DNA from: Clostridiales bacterium
GTDB taxonomy: Bacteria; Bacillota; Clostridia; Oscillospirales; QAMX01
DNA: 18,602 nt
Assembly: GCA_016285815.1 (NCBI GenBank)
Contig: JAEERN010000036.1
Coordinates: forward strand, 1 to 18,602
Direction: 5' to 3'
Position numbers and translations under genes: made by a program. The notes under the pieces are model-generated. The model was not told the origin of the DNA. It did no database searches and was given only the letters and a program-made list of their open reading frames with translations. This document shows positions 7,650 through 15,401 of the stretch, one piece after another. The stretch's first letter is position 1; each line of letters opens with the position of its first letter.

Positions 7650-7676
7650 CGGACGGAAACGGCGCCTTCCCGTCCG
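7650..7676 (-). promoter_or_regulatory. Hairpin at the start of the MscS leader
   Basis: On the minus strand CGGACGGGAA pairs with TTTCCGTCCG over 10 bp (one G-T pair) around the seven-base loop GGCGCCG. It begins within a few bases of the expected transcription start (about 7671), so it would cap the 5' end of the mRNA. A role in RNA stability is possible but not shown. Confidence 0.45.
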
Positions 7677-7677
7677 T

Positions 7678-7707
7678 ATCTTATCACACGGCCACCGGTT
7701 TTGTCAA
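7678..7707 (-). promoter_or_regulatory. Sigma-A type promoter of the MscS-family gene
   Basis: Minus strand: consensus -35 TTGACA (7707-7702), an 18-base spacer and -10 TAAGAT (7683-7678), preceded by TGA (extended -10). Transcription should start near 7671, giving a leader of about 90 bases before ATG 7581. Confidence 0.75.
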
Positions 7708-7795
7708 TCTCTCCCCCGCAGGTTTCCCCCGCCGCAGCGGCGCGGCCGCCTTTTCCCGCCGGCGCCCGGAGCCGGAAAAAGATCCGCGCCCCCTC

Positions 7796-7824
7796 TTGAC
7801 GGCGCGGCACGGATGTGCTATACT
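7796..7824 (+). promoter_or_regulatory. Sigma-A type promoter of the nifS-nifU-mnmA operon
   Basis: -35 TTGACG (7796-7801), 17-base spacer, -10 TATACT (7819-7824), with TGC directly before it (extended -10). Expected start of transcription is about 7831, leaving a leader of about 45 bases before ATG 7876. One of the closest matches to consensus in the window. Confidence 0.85.
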
Positions 7825-7829
7825 ATATT

Positions 7830-7850
7830 TACCTACCAAAACACTCGGTA
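7830..7850 (+). promoter_or_regulatory. Possible operator (partial palindrome) over the nifS transcription start
   Basis: TACCTA at 7830-7835 and TCGGTA at 7845-7850 are inverted copies at five of six positions, separated by nine bases; the site covers the expected +1. Operons of this kind in Clostridia are commonly controlled by an Rrf2-family regulator (IscR), whose gene often sits just before nifS but is not here. Binding by such a factor is a guess from context; the palindrome itself is modest. Confidence 0.3.
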
Positions 7851-7875
7851 TAAAAAGCAGAAACGGAGCTCTCCT

Positions 7876-9069
7876 ATGTATCTCTACGCAGACAACGCGG
7901 CCACGACCAAAATGAGCCGGACCGCCATCGAAGCGATGCTGCCCTTTCTGGACGGCGTGTACGGGAACCCCTCCAGCCTTCACTCCTGCGGGCAAAAGGC
8001 GAAAGAGGCGCTGGAGGACGCCCGCGACCGGATCGCCCGGTGTCTGAACGCCTCGCCCCGGGAGATCACCTTCACTTCCGGCGGGAGCGAGTCCGACAAC
8101 CAGGCCATCCTGACGGCCGCCGCCCTCGGCGCCAAAAAGGGAAAACGGCACGTCGTCTCCACCGCCTTTGAGCACCACGCCGTGCTGCACACGCTGAAAA
8201 AGCTGGAAAGGCAGGGCTTCGCCGTGACCCTGCTGGACGTCGCCCCGAACGGCCTCGTGACGCCGGAGCAGGCCGCGGCGGCCATCCGGGAAGACACCTG
8301 TCTGGTGACGGTCATGGCCGCCAACAACGAGATCGGCACGGTCCAGCCCATCGTGGAGATCGGCGCGGTCTGCCGGGAAAAGGGCGTCCTGTTCCACACG
8401 GACGCGGTCCAGGCCGCCGGCCACCTGCCGCTGGACGCGGCCGCTCAGCACTTCGACCTGCTCTCGCTGTCCGCCCACAAGTTCCACGGCCCCAAGGGCT
8501 GCGGCGTACTGTTCGCCCGGCGCGGCGTGACGCCGGAGCGGCTGATCGAGGGCGGCGCGCAGGAGCGCGGGCGCCGGGCGGGGACGGAAAACGTCGCGGC
8601 CGCCGTCGGGATGGCCGCCGCGCTGGAAGAGGCGGTCCGGGACATGGCCCCCACCGCGGCCCGTCTGACCGCCCTGCGGGACCGGCTGATCGACGGTCTG
8701 CGCCGGATCCCCTATTCCGCGCTGAACGGCGACCGCAGCGCGCGCCTGCCGGGGAACGTGAACTTCTGCTTCGAGGGGATCGAGGGCGAGTCCCTGCTCC
8801 TGCTGCTGGACGACAAGGGGATCGCGGCCTCGTCCGGATCCGCCTGCACGTCCGGCTCGCTGGATCCCAGCCACGTGCTGCTGGCCATCGGCCGACCCCA
8901 CGAGGTCGCCCACGGCTCTCTGCGGCTGTCGCTGGGCGAGGACGCCGACGAGGCCCAGATCGACTATCTGATCCGCGCCGTGAGCGAGACCGTGGCCTAT
9001 CTGCGGGGCATGTCCCCCCTGTGGCACGATCTGGAAAACGGCCGCCGGCCGCACGTGCTGGCACGATAA
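7876..9069 (+). CDS. nifS: Cysteine desulfurase (NifS/IscS family)
   Basis: PLP-dependent enzyme of 397 residues that removes sulfur from L-cysteine, giving alanine and a protein-bound persulfide for cluster assembly and tRNA thiolation. The N-terminal block YADNAATTK, the SGGSESDN motif (68-75), H100/H101 in the FEHHAV block, and the PLP-binding lysine K202 in SAHKFHGPKG are present. The catalytic cysteine is C324 in SSGSACTSG, the short-loop form typical of group I NifS/IscS enzymes. ATG 7876 starts the conserved N-terminus and has GGAG seven bases upstream; the open frame extending to 6142 is accidental because it crosses the promoter. It is the first gene of an operon with nifU and mnmA, so it probably supplies both. 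NifS and IscS cannot be told apart from the sequence alone. Confidence 0.96.
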   Translation: MYLYADNAATTKMSRTAIEAMLPFLDGVYGNPSSLHSCGQKAKEALEDARDRIARCLNASPREITFTSGGSESDNQAILTAAALGAKKGKRHVVSTAFEHHAVLHTLKKLERQGFAVTLLDVAPNGLVTPEQAAAAIREDTCLVTVMAANNEIGTVQPIVEIGAVCREKGVLFHTDAVQAAGHLPLDAAAQHFDLLSLSAHKFHGPKGCGVLFARRGVTPERLIEGGAQERGRRAGTENVAAAVGMAAALEEAVRDMAPTAARLTALRDRLIDGLRRIPYSALNGDRSARLPGNVNFCFEGIEGESLLLLLDDKGIAASSGSACTSGSLDPSHVLLAIGRPHEVAHGSLRLSLGEDADEAQIDYLIRAVSETVAYLRGMSPLWHDLENGRRPHVLAR

Positions 9070-9086
9070 CGAGAGGAGGAAGCCAC

Positions 9087-9521
9087 ATGGCTCTGTACAG
9101 CGAAAAAGTGATGGACCATTTCCGCAACCCGCGGAACGTCGGCGTTCTGGAGGACGCCAACGGCATCGGCGAGGTGGGCAACCCCGTCTGCGGCGACATC
9201 ATGAAGATCTATCTGAAGATCGAGGACGACATGATCCGGGACGTGAGGTTCGAGACCTTCGGCTGCGGAAGCGCCATCGCCTCCAGCTCCATGGCCACGG
9301 AGCTGATCAAGGGAAAGCCGCTCGGCGAAGCGCTGGCGCTGACCAACAAGGCGGTGGCCGAGGCGCTGGACGGCCTTCCGGCCCACAAGCTGCACTGCTC
9401 CGTTCTGGCGGAAGAGGCCATCAAGGCCGCGATCCGGGACTATTACGACCGGTCCGGGATCGCCTATGACCCCAGTCTGTTCCCCGCCTGTGAGGACTGC
9501 GGCCACTGCTGCGGCGTATGA
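9087..9521 (+). CDS. nifU: Iron-sulfur cluster scaffold protein (NifU/IscU N-terminal type) with cysteine-rich tail
   Basis: Scaffold protein of 144 residues on which [Fe-S] clusters are built from NifS-derived sulfur. The start MALYSEKVMDHFRNPRNVG is the family N-terminus. The three cluster ligands are C35 in NPVCGD (with the usual D37), C60 in FGCGSA and C104 in HCSVLA. It has only the IscU-like domain; the Fer2_BFD and C-terminal NifU domains of nitrogen-fixing bacteria are absent. The last ten residues carry four further cysteines (C135, C138, C141, C142) in CEDCGHCC, which IscU of E. coli lacks. ATG 9087 has AGGAGG seven bases upstream. It begins 17 bases after nifS ends, and its stop overlaps the mnmA start by four bases (ATGA), so the two are translationally coupled. 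Confidence 0.95.
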   Translation: MALYSEKVMDHFRNPRNVGVLEDANGIGEVGNPVCGDIMKIYLKIEDDMIRDVRFETFGCGSAIASSSMATELIKGKPLGEALALTNKAVAEALDGLPAHKLHCSVLAEEAIKAAIRDYYDRSGIAYDPSLFPACEDCGHCCGV

Positions 9522-10579
9522 AGGTCCTGGCCGCCATGAGCGGCGGCGTGGACAGCAGCGTCGCCGCACTGTTGCTGCTGGAGCGTGGCCGGCACGTGGT
9601 CGGCTGCACGATGAAGCTCTTCGACCGCGCGGACCCGGACGAGCCTCGGGGCCGGACCTGTTGCTCGCTGGACGACGCGGAGGACGCCCGGGCCGTCGCG
9701 CGGCGGCTGGGGATCCCCTACGCCGTCTTCAACTTCACCGAGGCGTTTTCCGGCGAGGTGCTGGACCGGTTCGTCCGCTGTTACCGGTCCGGCGTCACGC
9801 CCAACCCCTGCATCGACTGCAACCGCTATTTGAAATTCGGCGCGCTGCTGCGGCGGGCCGAGGTCCTCGGCTGTGACCGCCTGGCCACCGGCCACTACGC
9901 CCGCATCGAGCGGAAAAACGGCCGGTACCTTCTGAAAAAGGCCCTGGATCCGTCCAAGGACCAGAGTTACGTTCTGTATTTCCTGTCCCAGGACCAGCTG
10001 GCGCGCACAGAGTTCCCCCTGGGCGGACTCCTGAAAGCCGAGGTCCGCGCCATTGCCGAGCGGCACGGCTTCGTCAACGCCCGCAAGCCGGATAGCCAGG
10101 ACCTCTGCTTCGTCCCGGACGGCGACGTGGCCGGGGCCGTAGAACGGCTCTCCGGCCGTGCCGGAGAGCCGGGGGCCTTTCTCGACCCCGACGGCCGGAT
10201 CCTCGGCCGCCATCAGGGGATCGCCCGCTATACCGTCGGCCAGCGGCGCGGCCTCGGCCTTTCGGCCGGCGCGCCGCTGTACGTCTGCGGCATCTCGGCG
10301 GCGGACAACACCGTGACGCTGGGCCCGCGGGAGGCGCTGTTTTCCTCTGAAGCGGCGGCGGGCGACTTTCACTGGATCTCCGGCGAGGCGCCGAAAACGC
10401 CCTTTCGCTGCCGGGCCAGGATCCGCTACCGCCAGCCGGAGCAGCCGGCCCTCGCCGTCCCCGGAGCGGACGGCGTCGTCCGCCTTTGGTTCGACGAGCC
10501 TCAGCGGGCGGTGACGCCCGGGCAGGCCGCCGTCCTGTACGACGGGGATCTGGTGCTGGGCGGCGGCACGCTCCTCTGA
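9518..10579 (+). CDS. mnmA: tRNA-specific 2-thiouridylase MnmA
   Basis: A 353-residue enzyme that adds sulfur to C2 of the wobble uridine U34 in tRNAs for Lys, Glu and Gln, using ATP to adenylate the base and a persulfide as sulfur source. The PP-loop SGGVDSSVA is at 8-16. The nucleophile C98 lies in TPNPCIDCN and the second catalytic cysteine C197 in SQDLCF. LATGHYARI (122-130) and DQSYVLYFL (148-156) are family blocks, and the C-terminal beta domains run from about 210 on. Length is usual. The ATG overlaps the nifU stop, so no separate ribosome site is needed. Being in one operon with the desulfurase suggests that NifS itself, directly or by a relay, feeds MnmA; no TusA-E relay is seen here. 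Confidence 0.96.
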   Translation: MKVLAAMSGGVDSSVAALLLLERGRHVVGCTMKLFDRADPDEPRGRTCCSLDDAEDARAVARRLGIPYAVFNFTEAFSGEVLDRFVRCYRSGVTPNPCIDCNRYLKFGALLRRAEVLGCDRLATGHYARIERKNGRYLLKKALDPSKDQSYVLYFLSQDQLARTEFPLGGLLKAEVRAIAERHGFVNARKPDSQDLCFVPDGDVAGAVERLSGRAGEPGAFLDPDGRILGRHQGIARYTVGQRRGLGLSAGAPLYVCGISAADNTVTLGPREALFSSEAAAGDFHWISGEAPKTPFRCRARIRYRQPEQPALAVPGADGVVRLWFDEPQRAVTPGQAAVLYDGDLVLGGGTLL

Positions 10580-10616
10580 ACCCGCCGGCGCGGACGGCCC
10601 ACCCGCCCCCGAGCAA

Positions 10617-10655
10617 AAAAGATCCGGACGCCTCGCGCGTCCGGATCTTTTGTTT
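10617..10655. terminator. Bidirectional Rho-independent terminator between converging operons
   Basis: Arms 10617-10631 and 10637-10651 form a perfect 15-bp stem with a five-base loop (CTCGC). The plus strand ends in TTTTGTTTT, and the minus strand in six T (10620 down to 10615). It lies 38 bases after the mnmA stop and 23 bases after the stop of the minus-strand DUF4340 gene, so it serves both. Confidence 0.95.
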
Positions 10656-10673
10656 TGCCGTTTCGCCGGGGCC

Positions 10674-12185
10674 TCACTTGATGACGCCGCCGGCCGCGAT
10701 GACGCTCAGATCCTCTGAGATCTCCTTGAGCTTGCCCACGTTGACGGTAAAGCCCGCCTGCGAGAAGTCCGCGTCGTCGAACAGCACGGCATACTGCCGG
10801 CTGGTCACGCGGTAGAACCGCACCGTGGAGGTGAAGTCGCTGTTCTTATACTTCACCTTCAGCACGTAGGACGGCGTCTCCTCCGCGATGGGGTGCTCCT
10901 CGTCCACCATCAGATCGTCGTAGGTCGTTCCGATACAGTCGCCGTACAGCGCGCGGCCGTTGCTCTCCGACAGGATCGTCTGCACACCCGTGCTGTTGTC
11001 CCGGATCTGTCCCACCCAGGTGCCTGTGCCGCTGGCGTTGTCCCTGGTGTCGTCCAGGAACAGCGTATACGAGCCGGTGGGCGTCGTGATGTCCAGCTGT
11101 TCCACATTGGTGATGCCGTGGATCCAGGCCAGACCGCTGCGCATCTTCACCGCCGTGATGTCCACGAAGGTGGCTGTGCCGTAGGCCATATAGACGTTCT
11201 TATAGTCGTCCAGCATGAGGTAATAGACGCCGGACGAGGCGCCCGCGGGCGTCCCGATGCGATAGGTGTGGTCGCCGGAGACCAGCGAGAACTCCAGCGT
11301 CGCGCCGTTCTCGAAGCCATAGGCCTTGAGCTGTTCCTCGTCGGGGTCCATGGCCACGACCTGCATCACCTGCGTGTTGGAGATCAGGTCCAGCATCTCT
11401 TCGCCCAGGACCGAATCGCTGACGTAGCAGGAATAGGGCTCTTCCATGTAGAACGACGTGTAGACCACCACGCCTTCGCCGTGGTCGCCGTAGGTCTCGA
11501 ACCGCTTGACCAGGATCTCGTCCCCGGCACGGTTGGTGATGCGGATGGACTTGACCTCGTCGTAATACTCGCCGAACCGCGGCAGGATGTCCACCGACAG
11601 GAACTTCGCCGGACCGGAGAGGAACGTGCCCGCGTTGAGCGTCGAGATCAGATAGACCTCGGGAGAGCCCGCCAGCTGGCAGTAATACCCCTCGCCCGAG
11701 ACCACGGTGTTGTGGCTGCCGATGAGAAGCGTGAACCGCTCGGCGTCGGCGTCGTCATACGGCGAGACCATGACCACCGTGGCGTGGGCCTGGTCCAGAC
11801 CGTACTCGGCGTAATCCTCCGGCGCCTCGTCCACCAGCGCCAGCGCGGAAAGCTGGGTGGTGCGGTCGAAGGCCTTGGCCAGCTCGGCCTGCTCGTAATA
11901 CCCGAAGGCCTTTTCGTCGTCGTAGACGCCGCCGTCGTAGAGGTAATACGCCGCCTCGGTCAGACCGTTCTCCTCGCTGGGCTCCAGCTTGCCGATGTGG
12001 AAGGTATAGTCGCTGTCGGGACCCTTGATCGACACGAAGGAATAGTCCGTCGCCTTGAGGTCCGTGACGACGATGCCCTTGTCCTTTTCTTTCTCCGGGA
12101 TGATCTTCTTCAGGATGAACCACGCGGCCAGCAGCAGGACCACCACCACGCCGACGAAGACGATCTTTTTGACCTGCTTTTTCAT
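10674..12185 (-). CDS. Membrane-anchored DUF4340 domain protein
   Basis: A 503-residue protein with a short basic cytosolic start (MKKQVKKI), one membrane span at about 8-26, and a long outside region rich in acidic and aromatic residues. The outside part resembles the DUF4340 family in its repeated pattern of short beta stretches such as YTFHIGK, FTLLIGS and HTYRIGTPAG followed by YYLM or YYCQL. That match is by pattern. The family has no proven activity; it is typically found next to GldG-like proteins. The start is ATG 12185, which shares a base with the GldG-like gene stop (TGATG); a GTG at 12209 in the same frame would add eight residues but lies before the GAGGAGG site (12197-12203). 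It is the last gene of the operon, before the shared terminator. It may form an extracytoplasmic accessory part of the ABC transporter. Confidence 0.85.
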   Translation of the reverse strand: MKKQVKKIVFVGVVVVLLLAAWFILKKIIPEKEKDKGIVVTDLKATDYSFVSIKGPDSDYTFHIGKLEPSEENGLTEAAYYLYDGGVYDDEKAFGYYEQAELAKAFDRTTQLSALALVDEAPEDYAEYGLDQAHATVVMVSPYDDADAERFTLLIGSHNTVVSGEGYYCQLAGSPEVYLISTLNAGTFLSGPAKFLSVDILPRFGEYYDEVKSIRITNRAGDEILVKRFETYGDHGEGVVVYTSFYMEEPYSCYVSDSVLGEEMLDLISNTQVMQVVAMDPDEEQLKAYGFENGATLEFSLVSGDHTYRIGTPAGASSGVYYLMLDDYKNVYMAYGTATFVDITAVKMRSGLAWIHGITNVEQLDITTPTGSYTLFLDDTRDNASGTGTWVGQIRDNSTGVQTILSESNGRALYGDCIGTTYDDLMVDEEHPIAEETPSYVLKVKYKNSDFTSTVRFYRVTSRQYAVLFDDADFSQAGFTVNVGKLKEISEDLSVIAAGGVIK

Positions 12186-13684
12186 CAGCGGTTTTTCCTC
12201 CTCTGCCACACGACGACGCCCATGGCCAGGACCGCCAGCGGGATCACCACCAGCAGGACCAGCACCGCCGAGCGGGTGTTGCCGGTGACGACGAGCTCAG
12301 GATCGGTGTACTTCTTGGCCAGGACGCTGACCGTCGTGCTGGACTTGTTGAAATTCGAGAACACGTTGGTGAACAGCTGCATGTTGCCGTAGCTTTCGGT
12401 GTTGACGAGGCTCTCGTCGAAGACGTAGGCCGAAGAGAGGAACAGCATATTGCGCCGGACCGTGACCTTGTCGACGATGCCCTCGCGGGTGACGACGATG
12501 GCCGCCGGGAAGTTGCCCATCAGATCGCCCTCCGCCGCCTCATAGCTGTCCAGCGGGACGCCGGGCTCGACCTTTTTGCCGTAGGAATAGGCCGAGCTGT
12601 TCAGCAGGATCGTGTTGGTCATGGTGCCCTCTTCTTTCCAGAGCTGGCGCATGACGCGGGCATAGGGCGCGGCCACGAAGTGGTTCGCGTCCAGCTTGTT
12701 GACCAGCTGGCTGGTCTCGTCCGCCGGCGGCGAGACGAGGACGCTGGCAAAGTTGTTGTTCACGCGATAGCGCGCGTCGCACACGACGGCCTCTTCAAAG
12801 GCAACGCCGAACTCGCGGAAGAGCAGCTCCAGGTTCTCCAGCCGGGTGATGGCGCTGCTGTGCAGGAAGATGAAGTTGTTGTAGGTGGTGAAATACTTCT
12901 CCAGCTTGTCGATCTCGTCCTCGGAATAGTCGGTGGACGGGGCGCTGAGGATCACCAGCGAGGTCTCCTCCGGCAGATCGTTGACCAGCAGGTTGACGTA
13001 GGCCACGCGGTAGTTGCTCTCGCGCAGCAGCTCGCCGTACCGGTCGGTGTTGTATTCGCCGTGGCCGTACAGGATCACCGCCAGCGGGAACTCTTCGTTC
13101 TCCGTGGTCAGCGACATGATGGCGTTGGTGACGCGCCGCTCGACGTAGACGCCGCTGATCTGGTCGTGGTTGTTGTCGTACCAGTAATACAGGTCCTCGT
13201 TCTTGATGAAGACCGCCTTGTCCGGATCCGTCTCGTCCTTGACGACCACGTCGCCCTTGGCCAGGCTGACCTGGGCCTCATAGGCCTGGGTGAACGTGGG
13301 GTTGCGCAGCGGGTCCACATAGTTGACCTTGATCTTGTCGGGGGCGTTGACCTCGTACCGGGCCATGATCTCCGCCATCTCGTTGCCGTAGGTCTGGTCG
13401 CGGAACTCCGTCTCCGTCATGATGACGTTGATGCTGATCTCCTTCTCCAGACCCTTGAGCAGCTCGACGGTCTCGTCGGAGATGGTCATGCGCTTTTCGC
13501 TGGTCATGTCGAAGTTGATGCCGTAATAGTCGGTCAGAAGGCCGACCACCACGTTCAGCAGGATGACCGCCGCGATGACGATCACCGTGAACACCGTGGC
13601 GACGGTGCCGTACTTCCAGCGCTGTTTCCGCAGGCTGAAGTCGAAGGACTTCACCTTTTCCCCAAAGCTCTTTTTCTCGCTCAT
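12185..13684 (-). CDS. GldG-like ABC transporter auxiliary protein
   Basis: A 499-residue protein with a cytosolic N-terminus, one span at about 26-50, a large outside domain and a C-terminal span at about 471-491 ending in WQRRKNR. The segment after the first span (FDMTSEKRMTISDETVELLK, 58-77) and the core LAVILYGHGEYNTD (201-214) with LVILSAPSTDYSEDE (243-257) are typical of the GldG/ABC_transp_aux family; the latter resembles a glutamine amidotransferase-like fold without an evident catalytic triad. In Bacteroidetes GldG works with GldA and GldF in gliding motility. In Firmicutes the same set has no settled role, so gliding should not be assumed. ATG 13684 has GGGGGGAG seven bases upstream; 18 bases separate it from the permease gene. 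Confidence 0.88.
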   Translation of the reverse strand: MSEKKSFGEKVKSFDFSLRKQRWKYGTVATVFTVIVIAAVILLNVVVGLLTDYYGINFDMTSEKRMTISDETVELLKGLEKEISINVIMTETEFRDQTYGNEMAEIMARYEVNAPDKIKVNYVDPLRNPTFTQAYEAQVSLAKGDVVVKDETDPDKAVFIKNEDLYYWYDNNHDQISGVYVERRVTNAIMSLTTENEEFPLAVILYGHGEYNTDRYGELLRESNYRVAYVNLLVNDLPEETSLVILSAPSTDYSEDEIDKLEKYFTTYNNFIFLHSSAITRLENLELLFREFGVAFEEAVVCDARYRVNNNFASVLVSPPADETSQLVNKLDANHFVAAPYARVMRQLWKEEGTMTNTILLNSSAYSYGKKVEPGVPLDSYEAAEGDLMGNFPAAIVVTREGIVDKVTVRRNMLFLSSAYVFDESLVNTESYGNMQLFTNVFSNFNKSSTTVSVLAKKYTDPELVVTGNTRSAVLVLLVVIPLAVLAMGVVVWQRRKNR

Positions 13685-13702
13685 TTCCGTGCTCCCCCCT
13701 TC

Positions 13703-14407
13703 TCAGGCGTAGCGGCGCTTATCCAGCATCCTGACAGTCAGGAAGAGGAACACGGCCGTGATGCTGAAGTAATACAAGATGTCGGACAGATCGAACAGCC
13801 CGTAGGTAAAGCTCTCGTACCGGGCGAAGACCGAGACCCAGTCCACGATGACGCGGATGAAGCGGATCTCCACGTTGGCCACCAGCGTGTCCACCAGCCA
13901 GAGGCCCACGAGGATCGCCCAGCTGACCAGCGCCGAGACCAGCTGGTTCTCGCTGGTCGACGAGACGAAGAGCCCGATGGCGATGAAGGCGCTGGCCGCG
14001 AAGACGATGGCCACATAGTTGCCCAGGATCGCCCAGTACTCCGCGACGCTGAACATCGACAGGATCACCGGGATCATGAACGTTCCCACCAGAGAGATCA
14101 GGAACACGCACAGGGCGGCCAGATACTTGCCCAGAACGATGTCCGTGATCCGAAGGGGAACGGTGTAGAGCAGCTGGTCCGTCTTGGTCTTCTTCTCTTC
14201 GCTGAGCAGACGCATGGTCAGGATCGGCGCCAGAAAGGCCAGCCCCAGCAGCAGCCAGTAGAAGATCCGCTTGACGTCGGACGAGCTGGTCTCAACGTTC
14301 ATGTAGTAAAAGCAGAGATTCATGATCAGGATGACGACGCCGCTGAACGCATAGCCGATGGGCGTGGTGTAGAACGCCCTCAGGTCTCGTTTGAAGATGG
14401 CAAACAT
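13703..14407 (-). CDS. ABC-2 type permease, GldF-like
   Basis: A 234-residue membrane protein with about six spans (near 19-36, 49-65, 94-115, 125-148, 158-175 and 210-226). The cytosolic loop after the second span has LTMRLLSEEKKTKTDQLLYT, the RxxSEE pattern typical of ABC-2 permeases of the GldF/CcmB/NosY kind. The N-terminal KRDLRAFYTTPIGY is the usual coupling helix. It probably works as a dimer with the ATPase encoded just before it, four bases away. Its ribosome site (AAGGAGG) lies inside the last codons of the ATPase gene, so the two are co-translated. The transported substrate is unknown. Confidence 0.92.
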   Translation of the reverse strand: MFAIFKRDLRAFYTTPIGYAFSGVVILIMNLCFYYMNVETSSSDVKRIFYWLLLGLAFLAPILTMRLLSEEKKTKTDQLLYTVPLRITDIVLGKYLAALCVFLISLVGTFMIPVILSMFSVAEYWAILGNYVAIVFAASAFIAIGLFVSSTSENQLVSALVSWAILVGLWLVDTLVANVEIRFIRVIVDWVSVFARYESFTYGLFDLSDILYYFSITAVFLFLTVRMLDKRRYA

Positions 14408-14411
14408 CCGC

Positions 14412-15365
14412 TCACGCCTCCTTTTCGTTGGTTTCCGATTTCTCGGTCAGCTTGATGAAGATATCCTCCAGCGAGGCCGAGAGCGGATTCATCATCAGGA
14501 TCGGACAGCCGGCCTTGGCGCACCCGTTGAACAGCAGCCGGCGGATATCCGCGTTGTCCCGCGCACAGATCATAAAGTCGCTGGTGTCCTCTTCCATGAC
14601 GCCCTCGAAGACCACCTCGCCCATCTCCGGGATCTCCCGCAGGATCTGCTCGGCCTTGCTCTGGGGGGCGGCGACGCGGATCTGCATCCGGTGGTTCATC
14701 TCGACGTACTTGGAAAGGTTCTGGGGGCTGTCGTCCGCGATGATCTTCCCCTCGTTGATGACCAGCACCCGCCGGCAGATGGTCTGGACCTCCGGCAGGA
14801 TGTGGCTGGAGAGGATGACCGTGCGCTGACGTCCCAGATCCCGGATGACGTTGCGGATCTCCACGATCTGGATGGGGTCGAGGCCCACGGTGGGCTCGTC
14901 CAGGATCAGTACCTCCGGATCGCCGATCAGTGCCTGGGCCAGGCCGACGCGCTGTTTATACCCCTTGGAGAGGTTCTTGATCATCCGGCGATAGACCCCG
15001 GTGATGCCCGCCTGTTCACAGATGTCGTCGATATGGCTGCGGCGGTTCCTGTCCACCTTTTTGAGGTCGCAGATAAAGTCCAGATACTCGTTGACGCTCA
15101 TGTCCATGTACAGCGGCGGCTGCTCCGGAAGGTATCCGATGTGCCGCTTGGCCTCCATGGGATCCTCCAGAATGTCGATGCCGTTGATCCGGGCGGAGCC
15201 GGACGTGGCGGAGAGATACCCGGTGATGACGTTCATGGTCGTGGACTTCCCCGCCCCGTTGGGGCCCAGGAAACCGACCAGCTCGCCGTCCCGGATCGTG
15301 AACGAGATGTCGTTTACCGCTTTCTTGTCGCCATAGTGCTTGACTAAGTTTTCTACTTCGATCAT
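14412..15365 (-). CDS. ABC transporter ATP-binding protein, GldA-like (ABC-2 type)
   Basis: A 317-residue ATPase. Walker A GPNGAGKST is at 34-42, Q-loop Q82, the signature LSKGYKQRV at 132-140 (the form typical of GldA/CcmA/DRI ATPases), Walker B LILDEP at 153-158 and switch histidine H188. About 100 residues follow the catalytic part (NHRMQIRVAAP onward), a C-terminal domain common in this subfamily and thought to help dimerisation or regulation. ATG 15365 is preceded by AAGGA seven bases upstream. It is the first gene of the operon with the GldF-like permease, the GldG-like protein and the DUF4340 protein. It differs fully from the two LolD-type ATPases at the left of the window. Confidence 0.94.
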   Translation of the reverse strand: MIEVENLVKHYGDKKAVNDISFTIRDGELVGFLGPNGAGKSTTMNVITGYLSATSGSARINGIDILEDPMEAKRHIGYLPEQPPLYMDMSVNEYLDFICDLKKVDRNRRSHIDDICEQAGITGVYRRMIKNLSKGYKQRVGLAQALIGDPEVLILDEPTVGLDPIQIVEIRNVIRDLGRQRTVILSSHILPEVQTICRRVLVINEGKIIADDSPQNLSKYVEMNHRMQIRVAAPQSKAEQILREIPEMGEVVFEGVMEEDTSDFMICARDNADIRRLLFNGCAKAGCPILMMNPLSASLEDIFIKLTEKSETNEKEA

Positions 15366-15401
15366 ATGGCTGTCCTTCCTGTCGATTTCTCGCTTGACTT
15401 C

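Larger units (their letters stand above)
7582..7875. other. Divergent intergenic region between the MscS gene and nifS
   Basis: This 294-base region holds two back-to-back promoters: one on the minus strand (7678-7707) for the MscS-family gene and one on the plus strand (7796-7824) for nifS. It also holds a hairpin in the MscS leader (7650-7676) and a partial palindrome (7830-7850) at the nifS start of transcription. About 85 bases separate the two -35 boxes; that part is GC-rich and shows no gene. Confidence 0.7.

Noticed and set aside
6142..7875. Upstream in-frame extension of nifS
   Set aside because: It crosses the terminator, the antisense of the MscS gene and the nifS promoter. The family N-terminus begins exactly at ATG 7876 with a ribosome site.
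12680..14455. A 591-residue plus-strand frame antisense to the GldG- and GldF-like genes, with similar frames at 10893-12392 and 14391-15347
   Set aside because: Same artefact: low-complexity Asp/His/Gln/Val-rich translation opposite genes with clear motifs.
12185..15365. Gliding motility locus
   Set aside because: Only the ABC-like GldA, GldF and GldG relatives are present; none of the other gliding genes appear, and similar sets occur widely in non-gliding Firmicutes.
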